From Sphagnum magellanicum (Eukaryota > Streptophyta > Sphagnopsida > Sphagnales > Sphagnaceae): a stretch of DNA of 64,000 nucleotides. Under the pieces are notes generated by a model. That model did no database searches. It saw only the letters and a list, made by a program, of their open reading frames with translations, and was not told where the DNA came from. Where the stretch lies: NCBI GenBank assembly GCA_021904315.1, contig CM038922.1:17149347-17213346 (forward strand), read 5' to 3'. Below, piece after piece: positions 1-11,944 of the stretch (positions within the stretch are counted from its first letter, which is position 1; each line of letters starts with the position of its first letter). A program made the position numbers and the translations under genes.

Positions 1-1395
1 TTTCCATCCGTTGAACCTCACATCTTACTTTTTCATCCTAATTATTTCAAGTAACTAACTACTAGGACAATTTATCAGTAGTAACAAGTAAACATTCTCG
101 GGTCTTTACTTGACTAAATCAATTCAATGGTTGAAGTTACATCCCTGTGTACCATTTATTCTTTTGATATCCCCTACTTATTTTTTTTTCCATGCACTAA
201 TTAACTATGTAGTACATAGTAAATTAAAATTAAAATTTGCATCACAAAAACCCCCACATACTTCTAGATCCATCGTCAAAATTAGAGTTCGATGAATCCA
301 TTAAATCTAGGATGTTCAAGTTTTCATGAGGTTTCATCGTCACTCCCACGCCTTACGCCTTACGCCTACCTTAATTTGTTAAATAAAAAAACCTCAACCC
401 CTTTTGAACGCAAGTACCACATTGTTTTTGCTACCTTCTTAGTTTTTGTTGATGCAGGCGAGAATTTAGTCATGGCGGGTGATGTTACTACGCCCTCGAA
501 TCTTCTAGTTTCACTAGTAGAAAAGGAAGAACTTAAAAAAACACCGTTTTACATGAATGTCTTTCAATAATCACGTGAAGAATAATTGTCCAGAAGAGTG
601 GTGCGCACTTGAGTCGATCGTTCGGCATGGGATCGTCGATTGTCTCCTAACCCACATGTTTTAGCAATCTATTTAAAAGTTGTTCTTGCTTGTGGAACCA
701 CACCAGAAAGGTTTGAAGAATGTTAATGCAAAGACGACGATGTTCATTTTCATTGTCGAACTTGGGTTCCCGGTGATGGCCATTATTGTTGGTTGCGAGG
801 CCCAATCAACCCCCTTTCCATGGAACATCAAGCCGAATACCTAGCTCACACCATTCATCACATTCTGGAGTTTTTGCAATTGTGATCTATCCCCTTAAAG
901 TTATTTATTAAGTTGTAATTCACTTGAAGCCATTCAGGTGAAAATGTTAATACCTAAGTTTCATTTTGATTATATTTAAGAGTCTGATAAAAGTGAAAAC
1001 TAAATAAAAATGACTACATCTTAAAAATCTTTCAAGTACATCATTCGTGCCAAAAGATTATTCTACAAACTAGCTTAATATTGTCATGACGCAATGTTAT
1101 TGCTAATTATGGGCTTGTATTCCCAATATATCAATCAATCACATCTAATTTTTCATCCCCTTTCCCTTCTCTACAACATAAAAGGATAATGCACTTAAAA
1201 AGGTTTACTAGGTCCTAAAATTAACTATGCCTTGCATCAATTTAAATAAAAGAGTCTTTTATGCTGAAATATGCAAAGGCTAATTCAACTCTTAATAATT
1301 ATTATTTGGAGGTTTATTAGGATTCAAATCATTAATACTAAGGAAAACAATGGAACTAAAGTTTAACAATTTGTGGTATTATAATCCATGACTCA
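1..1395 (+). mobile_element. Repeat G, copy 1 (truncated by window edge)
   Basis: This stretch is similar, in inverted orientation, to roughly 42409-43800. Similarity starts at base 1, so the 5' end lies outside the window. It stops at 1395, right after CCATGACTCA, the same point at which the second copy ends. The copy holds a 137-codon ORF (472-885). About 250 bases after the ORF comes an AT-rich stretch with TATATCAATCAATC, which resembles a promoter or polyadenylation region. No terminal inverted repeat, poly-A tail or reverse transcriptase is visible. The class of element is unknown. Confidence 0.7.
472..885 (+). pseudogene. Repeat-G ORF, unknown protein, decayed
   Basis: I do not recognise this protein family. 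The frame is 138 codons including the stop, exactly the length of the homologous frame at 42925-43338 with no net indel. This copy has four premature stops (codons 33, 38, about 46, and one in the Cys-rich part); each matches a sense codon in the other copy. The best-preserved part is residues 47-115, with motifs VDRSAWDRRLSPNPH, FEEC, DDDVH, HCRTWV and GDGHYCWLRGPINPL. The Cys and His residues (C-x-C, H-x-H-C, H-Y-C) could bind a metal, but that is inference. The start is the first ATG of the conserved frame. Confidence 0.65.
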
Positions 1396-3429
1396 CAATA
1401 TCCATTAATTCTATAAGGCATTATCAAATTTGTTGCCAAAATTCAAAAGTACATTACTCATTAAATATTTATGATTTTTATGTGTTTTTTTGCATTTAAA
1501 ATATGTCAGCTTTGTTAACATTACATATGTGAATCCCTTTCTTGATATTTCAATGAAATTATTAATGTTTTATATTTAGATTTCAAAAAGATGCAAGAAA
1601 AATTATAAGTGTAACATTTTAAAAAAGGATGGTGTAATGTGTTTTAACCCAACGTACATAAGCCATTCAAAAATGTTACCATTTTAGCAAAGTTGCATGT
1701 CATTCAAGCAAAGCCGATAGGTAACATCATCATTATTAATAAAGTGTAATAAAATAATTTATTTTGTAAGGTTATTTGATACCAGTGGTGTGATTAATTG
1801 ATGAAAACGAAATATTGTTATGAATAATGTTTCCAAAATTTAAATTGAGGGAAGTCTGTTATTGATCATATAATTAATATTTGTCTATTGATTAATATAC
1901 AAAGATAAGCGTTGTTTTTTTATGTAGATATACCAATCAAGTTTTTTATCTAATACCAATATACATACCCAATACATATTAGTATACATGCCCAACACTG
2001 GTTCAAACCAAAAAAATCTTAAAATAAACAACAATTTCATCCTCATCTTGTTAAAAAAAAAGGTTAAAGGAAGATGAAAATTTCAACTGGTTTGATATTG
2101 ATTCAAAAGTTTGTCTTTCAACAATTTGTGGGGATTGAATTTTTTTTCCCATCTTCCTTTCCATGCAATGGATTTCATCCAATTGTTTCCCAAAAATATA
2201 TAAATAAATAGATAAATGTCCCACCTTTGGACCTTTAGAAAAATCTTAGTGTCATTATTTAAAATAATATTATACCAAGTGAAAATTTTGGACCTCAAAA
2301 TAGGTAGGAGGCCAAAAAAATCTACAAAAATTCCATGTATTTTGATATTCTTAAGTTCTAGCAATGAGATTTAAAGCCCTGATATGTAGGTGGTTCTAAT
2401 CAAAAAAAAATTTAAGGTTAGGGAAGGTTGCCTACATGGTTTTTTTTATGCATGTTTTAGTCACTTAAGTGGCCACCTTATCATTTTCCTTGTGGTTTTT
2501 GTGTGCAATTCAAGTACACAAAATCAAATTGAAGTACAAAATTTTAAAAGATTTTTATTTATTTTAGCCACTTCAAGATTTGCAAGTTGAAAAATTAGTG
2601 GGGTCTTAATTGGTTATGGATGTTTCATTAGGTTACCATTGTGGCAATTTTATGCAACAAATCTACATCATGCCATATACATACAAACAAACTCCCAACC
2701 CCCAAGGCCCACACACAACCAAAGTTCAAACAAACTTCCAAGACCTTTAGGTTTTAACCAATCCCACACTTACACAAACATTTGTTGGGGATTTGAACAT
2801 TTGCACATAAGGCATTGTCGTTTGCAAAAAAAAATGACTTACACTCACAAAACACACATTAAACATAAGCACACATACCAAAATGTGAATCCATGCACAT
2901 TTGCAAGTTTACTGCCACCTTGCCAATGTTATACACACACATAAACACATCAAACTTACAAAGGCCAATTTTGTCACAATCCGCAATCCAAAAATATTCA
3001 AGGACCTTAATATCTCGTGCCCATGGTCCAAAGGCATGCATTACATCTTGAACAACAGAAGTTAGAACTTGTTGCAAAAGAACATTGTCAACACAAAAGT
3101 GGGATCAAAATCCATTTACCTAATACATAGGCCTTAATTACTTTATATGTTTTATTTTTCTTCCAAGTTGCAATGGTTTCATCAAATGAGAAGGTTTCCA
3201 AAAAAGAAATCATGCCTAAACATTCTCATACACAAATCTAAGTTTGTGTTCCATCGATTATGCACTTTGGTTTGCATAAAAGTAAGTGTTAATTAAACAT
3301 CATTCATTTTCTACATACTTTAAAACTTACACCATGCAAATTTTAACAAGCTTGAACCATTCATGCATTTTCAAAATCTAAATATAGCTAGCCCCAAACC
3401 TCAACCACAATTAGCAAAGGGGATTGTAG
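1396..3429. other. AT-rich stretch without recognisable gene
   Basis: No ORF with recognisable motifs is seen. The 3' part (about 2600-3429) may include noncoding flank or the degraded end of the hAT-2 pseudogene, but I could not align it to transposase motifs. Confidence 0.5.
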
Positions 3430-3658
3430 TCCTTATCATCCATCTCCATTGTCTATATGGAATTGTTCTTCATGGTTCAAATGAACAAATGAGATCTTGC
3501 ATGTTCAAAGCTTTGCAATCTAGCATAACATCACACTATTTTAAAAGTTTGAGCCCAATATTTTGGGCATTGCAAAGTGATATTTTAGAGAGGCAAGGTG
3601 ACACCTAAATTTTGCTTCAATAACATGCTTCACCCAATAGTGTGGGTAGACAATGTTT
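3430..3658 (-). pseudogene. hAT-2 transposase pseudogene, 3' part
   Basis: Read on the minus strand, the bases next to 3658 encode NIVYPHYWVKHVIEAKFRCH and then a LASLKYHFAMPK-like continuation. This fits the region of plant hAT-like transposases that carries a VYPQYW-type motif. It continues the reading of the larger hAT-2 fragment at 21306-23540. The joined reading is interrupted only by the solo LTR and everything inside it. Further stops occur soon after, and the end at about 3430 is approximate. Calling it a continuation is supported by the restored frame across the insertion and by the target duplication. Confidence 0.6.
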
Positions 3659-4270
3659 TGTCAAGGACATGAAGAACTACGAGAACAAAGGCTAAAGGAA
3701 AGGCCTAAGTCTAACTTTCAAAGAAAGAATGAAACAATATTATGTGACTCAAAAAAAGTAACACAAGAATTAAAAATAAGAACATGAGAGGTGTAAGACA
3801 AACGTGAAAATGGATATTTATTATGATAACATATGCAAACATGAACATGAAAAGGACATGCCACGACCATGGTGTAAGATTGTGCCTTAGATTGGTGTTG
3901 AATAGACTAAAAGAAATGAGGGGTCCTACTTCTATTTATACCCCTTTGGGGATTTAGCTCAAAGAAGCTTCTAAAAAGGCTTATATGTGTCCATCAAGTA
4001 AAAAAACTTCTTGAGAACCTTTTTAACTTAAAGTTGATTATGAATTAATTAAAACTTAACTATAAATTAATTGGAGTTTAACTCGAAGCTAACTGAAAAT
4101 TAAATAGGAATTAACTATGAATCAATTGGGAGTTAATTTGGACTAAACTGGGAATTGACGTGGACTTAATTCAGATTTAACTATAATTTAGTTAAGATTT
4201 AATTCGAAATTAATTAAGAATTAATTCAGACTTAACTAAAATAATTAGCAGTTAACTAGGAATTATGGAA
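3659..4270 (-). repeat. Solo LTR of the element B family, left part
   Basis: Starts with TGTCAAGGAC like the two LTRs of element B and follows them to GGAATTATGGA, where MITE-1 interrupts it. The rest is at 21250-21305. The flank bases TGTTT (3654-3658) and TGTCC (21306-21310) look like one 5-bp target duplication that differs by two transitions. Joining the flanks restores the hAT-2 reading frame. There is no internal retroelement sequence attached, so this is a solo LTR. It has a TATA box on the minus strand (3932-3940) and about 21 units of an 11-bp repeat at 4021-4265. Confidence 0.8.
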
Positions 4271-4409
4271 GGTGAAAACACACTGAAGTGGAGTACATAA
4301 TCCTATCACAACTTGTTGCATTATCAATCATGGGCCATGGAACAAAATATAAATGAATAATATGCGAAAAGGATTCAAAAAATTAATATTACATGTGATA
4401 TGATCACAT
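4271..4409 (+). mobile_element. MITE-1, left part
   Basis: Begins GGTGAAAACACACTGAAG and matches the left end of the element at 41389-41994. It is cut at 4409 by the insertion of element B, whose target duplication CACAT lies at 4405-4409 and 20768-20772. The right part is 20773-21249. No ORF; about 616 bp in total. Confidence 0.8.
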
Positions 4410-4682
4410 TGTCAAGGATACAAAAAACCACAAGAACAAAAGGTTAAAGGAAAGATTTAAGTTTAAGTTCCAAACAAGGAGAAAAATAAAATAATGTGAT
4501 TCAAAAACATAACAAATGAATTAAGAATAAGAACACAAGATGTGCAAAACAAACATGAAAAAATATCTTTATTATGTTCAAATATGCAAACATGAATATG
4601 AAAAAAACATGATAAGGTTATGGTGCAAGATTGTGCCTAAGACTAGCGTTGAACAAATTGAAGGAAATGAGGGGTCCTATTC

Positions 4683-4691
4683 CTATTTATA
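4683..4691 (-). promoter_or_regulatory. TATA box of the element B LTR
   Basis: TATAAATAG on the minus strand inside GGGGTATAAATAGGAAT. It is present at the same place in the solo LTR (3932-3940). The 5' LTR of element B has lost it: at 20441-20460 the sequence runs directly from CCTATTT into CCCTTTGG. Confidence 0.6.
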
Positions 4692-4784
4692 CCCCTTTGG
4701 GGACCTAGTTCAAGGAAACTTCCAAGGAGGCTTCTATGTGTGTATCAAGTAAAAAAACTTCTAAGGAACCTTTCTTAATTGGGA

Positions 4785-5040
4785 ATTGACTATGAATTAG
4801 CTAAAACTTAATTGAAAGTTAATTCGGACTTAATTAGGAATCAACTAAAAGTTAGTTAGATTTAATTAGGATTCAATTAAGAATTAACAAAAAATTAATT
4901 AGGAGTTAATTAAAAGTTAACTTGGACTTAACTAGGAGTTAACTAAGACTTAATTGGGATTTAACTAAGACTTAATTGGGATTTAACTTAGACTTAATTA
5001 TAACTTAACTGAAAGTTAACCAATATTTAACTAGGAGTTA
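4785..5040 (-). repeat. 11-bp tandem array in the LTR U3
   Basis: Consecutive 11-base units such as ACTTAATTGGG and ATTTAACTAAG, about 23 in this LTR, 21 in the solo LTR and roughly 16 in the 5' LTR of element B. Unit number explains much of the LTR length difference. On the element strand the array lies upstream of the TATA box. Confidence 0.75.
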
Positions 5041-5139
5041 TGGATGAACATTATGGATGAATTCCATCTATTGGAACATGGTATTTAATGTTCACATCCA
5101 TCACATCACCTCCCTTTTGACGATGAATTCCACAAGGAA

Positions 5140-8100
5140 TGGACTTGGGCTTGTTTGGATATCATTGATGAAACTCACGCACCTTCTTTATGGCATTCGA
5201 TAGGTTCTTGATTAGTTCCCAAATGCACTTGCTCACATCATACCCATGCTAATGAACAAGATATTGGAGTTGACAATTAAAGATCCTTGAATCTAAAATG
5301 TCCTCCACTTCATATTTTTATTCACCATTGACTTCAATAGGTGGAGGGGGATCATGGATTCTTCTTGGAATGGTGGACGTGTGGTAAGGTTCCAATAAGG
5401 AAACTTGAAACACAAGATGGATTTTCATATGGAAGCTTGAATTAAAAAGCCACGACATTGATTTGTTTCACAATGAGGAATGGACCTAACCTTTGATGAT
5501 CCAATTTCTCTAATGGCCTTCTTGTTTTGATATGTTATTGTCGAAACCAAACCTGGTCCCTAACTTTGAAGCTGGGTTGTTATTTTCGATGTTCATCAAC
5601 ATTCTCTTTATATCACCTTTATGTTTTTCCAAAATTAGATACAAGTTGAGCTCGAACATTCGTTAACCACATGGCTCAATCTTTAGCTACTACATTCATG
5701 ATTTTGTGCACACCTTGAATGTCAAACTTGGGGTGTAAACCATGACTTACAAATAAAGGTGTTTGTTAAGTTGATGAATGCATTATGTTGTTGCAGGCAA
5801 ATTCTGCCATGGCCAAATATTCTAACCAATTATCTTGATGATACTTAGTTGTGCATCATAAATATTGCTCCAAAACTTGATTGACTTGTTTTGTTTACCC
5901 ATCCAACTGAAAGTGGAAATTTGATGACAATTTAACCTTCACATCTAAAAGCTTAAAGAATTGATTCCAAAACTTGGATGCAAACTAAAGCCCATGATTA
6001 AAAATGATATTTTCAAGGAGACCATGATATTGAAAAACATGATGAAGGAATAATTTGGTTGTTTTTTTGTTAGTTATTGCGTTGGTACATGAAATGAAAT
6101 GAGCCATTTTCGTCAAACGGTCCACCACCACCAAGATGGAATCATAGGAATTAGAAGGTGAAAGGTTCGTGATGAAGTCCATGGAAATTGAAGACCACGG
6201 GGATGCAGGGATCAGTAATGGTTGAAAGAGACCATGAGGGCAATGACGAAGATTCTTTGTTCGAACACAAACATCGCAATATTCAACAAACTCTTTCACA
6301 TACTTCCAAAGCTATGGCCACCAATAATCTCAAAACACTAACTCCATGGTTTTGATGAATCCAAAATGGCATGTAGTTAAAGCATCGTGCCTAGCTTGGA
6401 AAACTTGAAATCGCATAAGGCCATTAGGAACATACAAAAAACCATCACAATAAATTAGACCATTTTGAAACTCGAACTTAGCATGATCATTGGAAAATTT
6501 TTATAGTTGATGATGATTCCTTAGTTGGCCTTTAATGCTAATAGCAAGAAGGTCATTTTTCAAATCTTCACAAATTTGACAAAAAAGGGTTGTGTCATCA
6601 AGAATTACTAACAATGCTTGAAGTCGAAGATGTTCAAGTTTGAAAATGACATCACATTGTTGCTTGTAGGTGGCATCTTTGTCCTTAAGCACGAAATACG
6701 AAAGATGGGACAACGCATCGTGTTTCCTTTGTTGGCACCCAGGGCGATATGTGATGATAAACTGAAATCAAGACAAAGACAATGCCCACTAAACTTGGCG
6801 TCGATTTGAAACATGAGTTATCATGAAATAATGCAAGTTTTTATGGTTTGAATACATAGTGATTTCATGTTGAACTCCTTCAAACAAATGGCGCCACTCC
6901 TCAAAGGCATTCACATTGGCTAGAAATTCTTTATCATGAATCTCATAATTAATCTATGTAGGAGAAAATTTATGAGAATGGAAGTTGACATGATAAAGAA
7001 AATTGTCTTCTCCAAGTGAGAGCATGACATCTACTACAAAGTCAAAATCGTCCATCTTTAAGACAAAAGGTTTGGAAGGATCTACATGAATTAAGAATGG
7101 GGCAATCATGAATTTTTTCTTTCAAAGATTGAAAGGCATTATCATCTTCAACTCCCCAAGAAAAAGGTTGATTCTTCTTAGTCAACCTAGTAAGAGGGGC
7201 CATTATTAAAAATAGTGGGCAATGAAATGTTGATAAAAGTTGGCAAATCCAAAAAAACATTGGACATTTCGAATAGAAGTTGGAGTATCCCAATCAACAA
7301 TGGTCTAAACCTTGCGAGGTTTCATGCGAATGCCACCTCCAGAGATGGTGTAACTTAAAAATTCCACTTCAAATTGATGGAATTCACTCTTCTTTAATTT
7401 GGCATAAAGTTTAACCTCCTAAAGCTTCTCCAAAACCAAATGTACAAGGCACTCATGGTCCTCCATGTTCTTTGATAAAATGAGTATGTCATCAATGTAA
7501 AAGACCACAAAATCATCCAAATATTCACAAAAAACATCATTCATCAGATGTTGAAAAATAGCAAGCGCATTAGTAAAGCCAAATGGCATCATAACATATT
7601 CAAAATGGGCGTAACGGGTTTTAAATGAGGTCTTCCAATCATCACCTTCTCGAATGCGCACCAAGTTGTATGCTCCACATAGATTAATCTTGGTGTACAT
7701 TTTGGCATGACTAAGTTAGTCCAACACCCTTGAGATCACAGACAAAGGGTATTGATTCTTGATAGTGAATCAATTAAGCCCATAATAGTAATCGACACAC
7801 ATTCGGAAGGAGCCATCCTTCTTCTTGACAAACAAGATCAGGGCACCATCTAGAGACTTGGAATGTTGAATGAACCATTTTTTGAAGTTTTCATCAATGT
7901 ATTCACAAAGTGTTACAAGTTCATCTTGTGACAAATTGTAGATGGGTCTAAATGGAGGTTGTGCTCCTTCCACAAGATCAACAACATACTCATATGGTTG
8001 ATGTTTAGGCAAGGTGTCCGCATTTTTCTTTTCAAATATTTGAATTCTTGGTATTCGGAAGGAATTTCATATGGACATGGTTTAACATTTGGTGAAGGAA

Positions 8101-8800
8101 AAACATAAATCAAGAATGCATCTCCTCTCATGGCAGCTTTCATGAAAGCTTTTGCTCCAATGTACAAAGGCTTGGGGCACCTAGGCCTTTTTGTACCACT
8201 AAGGTTTCCCTGTTGCTTCAAATTTTGCATGCTTCTAACGAGGGTTTCACACTCCAAGGCCTTGTGTTATGGTGTTTCAAAATGAAAACTCCTCGTATGC
8301 CAATCCACTTGTGAATTATGTAAAACAAGCTAAGACAATCCAATGATAATAGGATTTCTTGGAGATGAAATGACATTGAAAACAACCTTGTTGGTGTGGG
8401 AACCAATGGTAACATCTAATGGTTTGGTTTTATGGATGATTAACCCTAATGAAAGGCTCTGACCATCAATGACTTCAATCGACACTGGTGTGTTCTTTTC
8501 CATTAAAACCAACTTATATTGTCGTACCAACTCTTTATCCATAAAACATGTTGATGCGTTAGAATCAAAAAATGTTTGGGCCTCTATCGTCACAAGCTTA
8601 TTACATTTGACAATGATTAAACGTGGAGTTGGGTTTAAAAATAGGCTAGGACCATTCTCATTACATGATGCATCAAGGTTTAGCCTCGCGGTCTTTATTA
8701 AGATTGGACACGTTTGTTTTTCAACTCCTTTGGTTGTGGATTGGTAACAGAGATGGTGTGTACTACACATGGTCCATGCTTCTTTGGACACTCATGAACA
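5140..8800 (-). pseudogene. Element B pol: PR, RT, RNase H, IN, chromodomain
   Basis: Minus-strand remains of the polyprotein that makes and integrates the DNA copy. Protease: about 8790-8330, active-site region FFDSNASTCFMDKEL, so the usual D-S/T-G is D-S-N. RT: about 8010-7420 with FVKKKDGSFRMCVDY, MMPFGFTNA and the catalytic FYIDDILILS. RNase H connection: about 7290-7040. Integrase: about 6450-5800 with CDVCVRTK zinc-finger remnant and MDFITNLSPSNSYDSILVVV core. A GPF-type motif lies near 5480. Chromodomain: about 5320-5155 with YEVEDILDSRI and a LQYLVH-HGYD core, known in chromoviruses to read histone marks. Many stops and frameshifts; not functional. Confidence 0.85.
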
Positions 8801-9022
8801 ACATGGCCTGGATTCCACAATACAAACAAAGATTATTTGTATGTCGATGTTGTTTTTCTTGTTTTGTGAGAGGTTTAAATCTTGACTTATCAATTTTCAT
8901 GAGGTTGTCTTTTGGCAAGGTTGCAGAAGGCTTGGTTGGCATTGCAAGTGGAAAACTTTTTTGTGTTGTCGATGGTGAAAAATTCCTTTGTGTTGTCGAC
9001 GTGAGTTCATGGCGCCTTTCTC
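8801..9022 (-). pseudogene. Element B gag, 3' part with zinc knuckle
   Basis: Minus-strand gag tail after insertion D. It starts RERRHEL, goes through a Ser/Thr/Pro/Lys-rich spacer, and ends in a CCHC zinc knuckle (C-L-Y-C-G, then G-H-V-V-H-E-C after a one-base frameshift). Nucleic-acid-binding nucleocapsid part of gag. Confidence 0.75.
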
Positions 9023-9025
9023 GTT

Positions 9026-11517
9026 TTTAAAAAAAAACATTTATTTTCAACTGGACTTTGCAACTAAATTTTAGTTGTAAACGACATTTGCAATTAAAAT
9101 CCCCTTAGTCGCCTCAGACAAATCGCATGTGATATTAGTCACAAACGACAAGGGGTATTAAATAAAATTAAAAGTCAACAAATACAAGTTCATCCTTAGA
9201 CTCCATTATATACATATTGTCACATGCAATTAAAATGTGATTATTTTGGTCATTATTGAAGGCAAATGATGTGTTGCCACATATCTTAATATTTAATTAT
9301 TTAAAATACATATTATTATTATTTTGAAATAATTTGGGACAATCAATTCACAAGCTTGGATGATTTTTATTATGACACGTGGCCCAATGTAAATATCATA
9401 AGTGGTAATTTTAATTGAATTTAATTTTAAAAATTAATATTAGGTTGGTAGGTACATAACTAAGGGTCTACAAACTTAGGCTACATACCTACCTAAGTAC
9501 TTAAGTAAAAAGATAAGTAGGTAGGTCCTATTTTCCTAGGCTAAATACTTACTCATATAAGTAGATACTTAAGTAGGTAGGTACATAGGTTGACCAAGGT
9601 GGGTAAGTCAAATTAGGTACCTACTTAACTAGGTAAATAAATATGATAGGAAGGTAGGTAGTTTAAAATGTGCATAATTTTTTTTTTTGTTTTGGGTTAA
9701 GCTTTTTGATTAACACATCCCATGTGCACACATTTTTTGATGTGAAACTAGATGATCACGCCCCTTGTTTATATAATGTTCAAATTAAGGATGGAGAACA
9801 AATAATATGGGATAAGTTTTTGAACTTGTAATTTCCTCTCAAACTAAATTACAATTTCAAAACTTTTTTCATGCCTTTTGTTTTTTATTTTTAGATTTAT
9901 AAACAATTCAAATACATGGCTCACTAGATAATTAGCTAATCATTTAATTAACAATGATTAAATTTAACATATATTTAAAATATAAATGATAGATTACGAA
10001 TATTAAGTATTCATTATCAATTATTTAAATAACTAATAATTTATTAATATTTAATTAACTAGCTATCTAGTTATTCACAAATTGTCAATACATAATTCAT
10101 AGATAAATAAATTTAAAAACATTTTAAAATATTTCCTTCAATTTAAAAATATGGTCCATTTATAAATAATATAATTAATGTAAAAATACTGTAATTACTA
10201 TTCTAAAAAATAACTATTATAAATATTTATTTTCAAATTAAAAATAATGAACTAATAATTGATATTAGAAAATAAATCTTACACAAATTATTTGTTTTCA
10301 AAGTAACATTAAACTAATTACTTTAATTACTATATAATTACATTTATTACTGTAAAAATTGTTATCAATCAAATCCTGTTTTTTTCCTATTGGTAATTAA
10401 TAACTATAAATACAATAATATGTTAAACACACATTAATATTTTTTAGTCATTGTAATATTACTATAAAAATAATTATCATAGATAAATAATTAGAGAATA
10501 AGAAAAATAAAAAATAAAAAATATTGTATAATAATTCTTGCAATTACAATCATTGCAATAATTATTTTAACTACATTATAGTTTTTCCAAAATTTTAATT
10601 CAGAATTAAAGTTATAAATGAAATATTTTGAATAATTATGTTCAATTAGACACTAATTATGAATACAATATAATGATTTTTATCTAAAATAATTACAATG
10701 ATTTTCAAGTAATGTAACATTAATTATAGTAATTGATTTATTTTACTATAAGAATATCAATAATATAATATAAAAATCTATGTTGTAACAATAATTATTT
10801 AGTGTAAGCTATAATTAATAAGTATAATCATTTATAATTATTTATAAAAGTGATATAGTATATTGGAACATAATTCTTACAATTATAGAAATTAAATTAA
10901 TTCATTTAGTTATAGTTGCAATATTTTAATTTTTAAAATATTAAAAAATTTATAATTATGAATGATTAAACTGAATTATAAATTATGTGTATATTATAAT
11001 TAATGTATAAGTAATTATTACGATTTTATTGTTATTAAATATATATAAATATTTAGTATAATAGTATATGTTGGAATATATTTAATTTATTTGAATTATA
11101 AGTAATTCAATGTAATGAAGTTAATATAATTATTATAATCATATCAATGATTTTAATTACAATAAAAATATTATGAATATTAATTTGAAATGTAAATTAA
11201 AAATTATGAATAAGTTTAATCATAAATCAAATAATGATTGTAATTAATGTATATAGACATATGTCAACTACGATTAAACACCATATCGTTTACAACTAAT
11301 GGGATTTTAGAAGGTTACTCTTAGATGATAAATCTAACCCATATGTAGATGTAAACCAATTTAGTCGTAGACTAATTGCAAGTTAGGCATAGGTGACTTA
11401 ATTGATGTCAACACGATGTCACACTAGTCGTAGAAGGCAAAAATTTAGTTGCAAAAACCAAATAATTGCAAATAATTATAAATGTGTTAGTCATATATTG
11501 GCCTTTTTCTTCTAATG
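9026..11517 (-). mobile_element. Element D: CACTA-like non-autonomous DNA transposon
   Basis: A 2.49-kb insert in element B gag. A 3-bp duplication GTT flanks it (9023-9025 and 11518-11520), and removing one copy restores the gag reading LFEH...RERRHEL. On the minus strand the start is CATTAGAAGAAAAAGGCC, close to a CACTA-type end; the other end is degraded (T/A run at 9026-9040). Subterminal regions share TTTGCAACTAAATTTT in inverted orientation. Inside: a GGTAGGTAC-rich stretch (9440-9665) and a very AT-rich core (about 9890-11270). No transposase ORF. Class assignment is moderate; the boundaries are better supported. Confidence 0.65.
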
Positions 11518-11944
11518 GTTAATGTTCAAAGAGCCTGTTGGCACACTAAACAACTTGTGCAATGGCCTAACTTAATGTTGAAGGGGTTAGCAAAATGAGT
11601 AGTAAGTCCTTCACATCACCTTGTAACCCAAACTAAAATTGATTTATGAATGTTGCCTCACCCCATGAAATATTGTAAGCCAATTGTCTGAATTCATATG
11701 CATATACCACAACTAAATGTGACTCTCGACAAAAAGATCGTATTTTGATGTTAGACATGTATTATTTGTCTGACTTTCCAAAGGTGGCATTGAACTCTTT
11801 AAGAAACGCTTCAAAGTCATTAAACAAGGGTGATTGATGCTCCAATAAAGGTGCGAACCACGCAAGGGCCATGCTTGACAATAAGGTGCTAATGAGTCCA
11901 ACTTGAGCTAGGCTAGTTGGATATTAATGAGGATGAAGTCGAAT
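11518..11944 (-). pseudogene. Element B gag, capsid core
   Basis: Minus-strand translation from about 11905 reads QVGLISTLLSSMALAWFAPL, then LEHQSPLFNDFEAFLKEF and GKSDK, ending with FINQF, GDVKDLLL and ANRLFEH. This is the retrotransposon gag core found in Ty3/gypsy elements. It contains several stops. It is separated from its N-terminal part (19746-20025) by element A and from its zinc knuckle (8801-9022) by element D. Confidence 0.85.

Larger units (their letters stand above)
4410..5105 (-). repeat. Element B 3' LTR
   Basis: 696 bp, TG...CA. On the minus strand the order is LTR start at 5105, an 11-bp repeat array (about 5040-4785), then a TATA box (TATAAATAG, 4691-4683). It matches the 5' LTR at 20176-20767 and the solo LTR at 3659-21305. 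Confidence 0.88.

Noticed and set aside
2639..2944. 101-residue plus-strand frame rich in His and Thr
   Set aside because: Low-complexity AT- and CA-rich DNA, no homology that I recognise, no partner copy.
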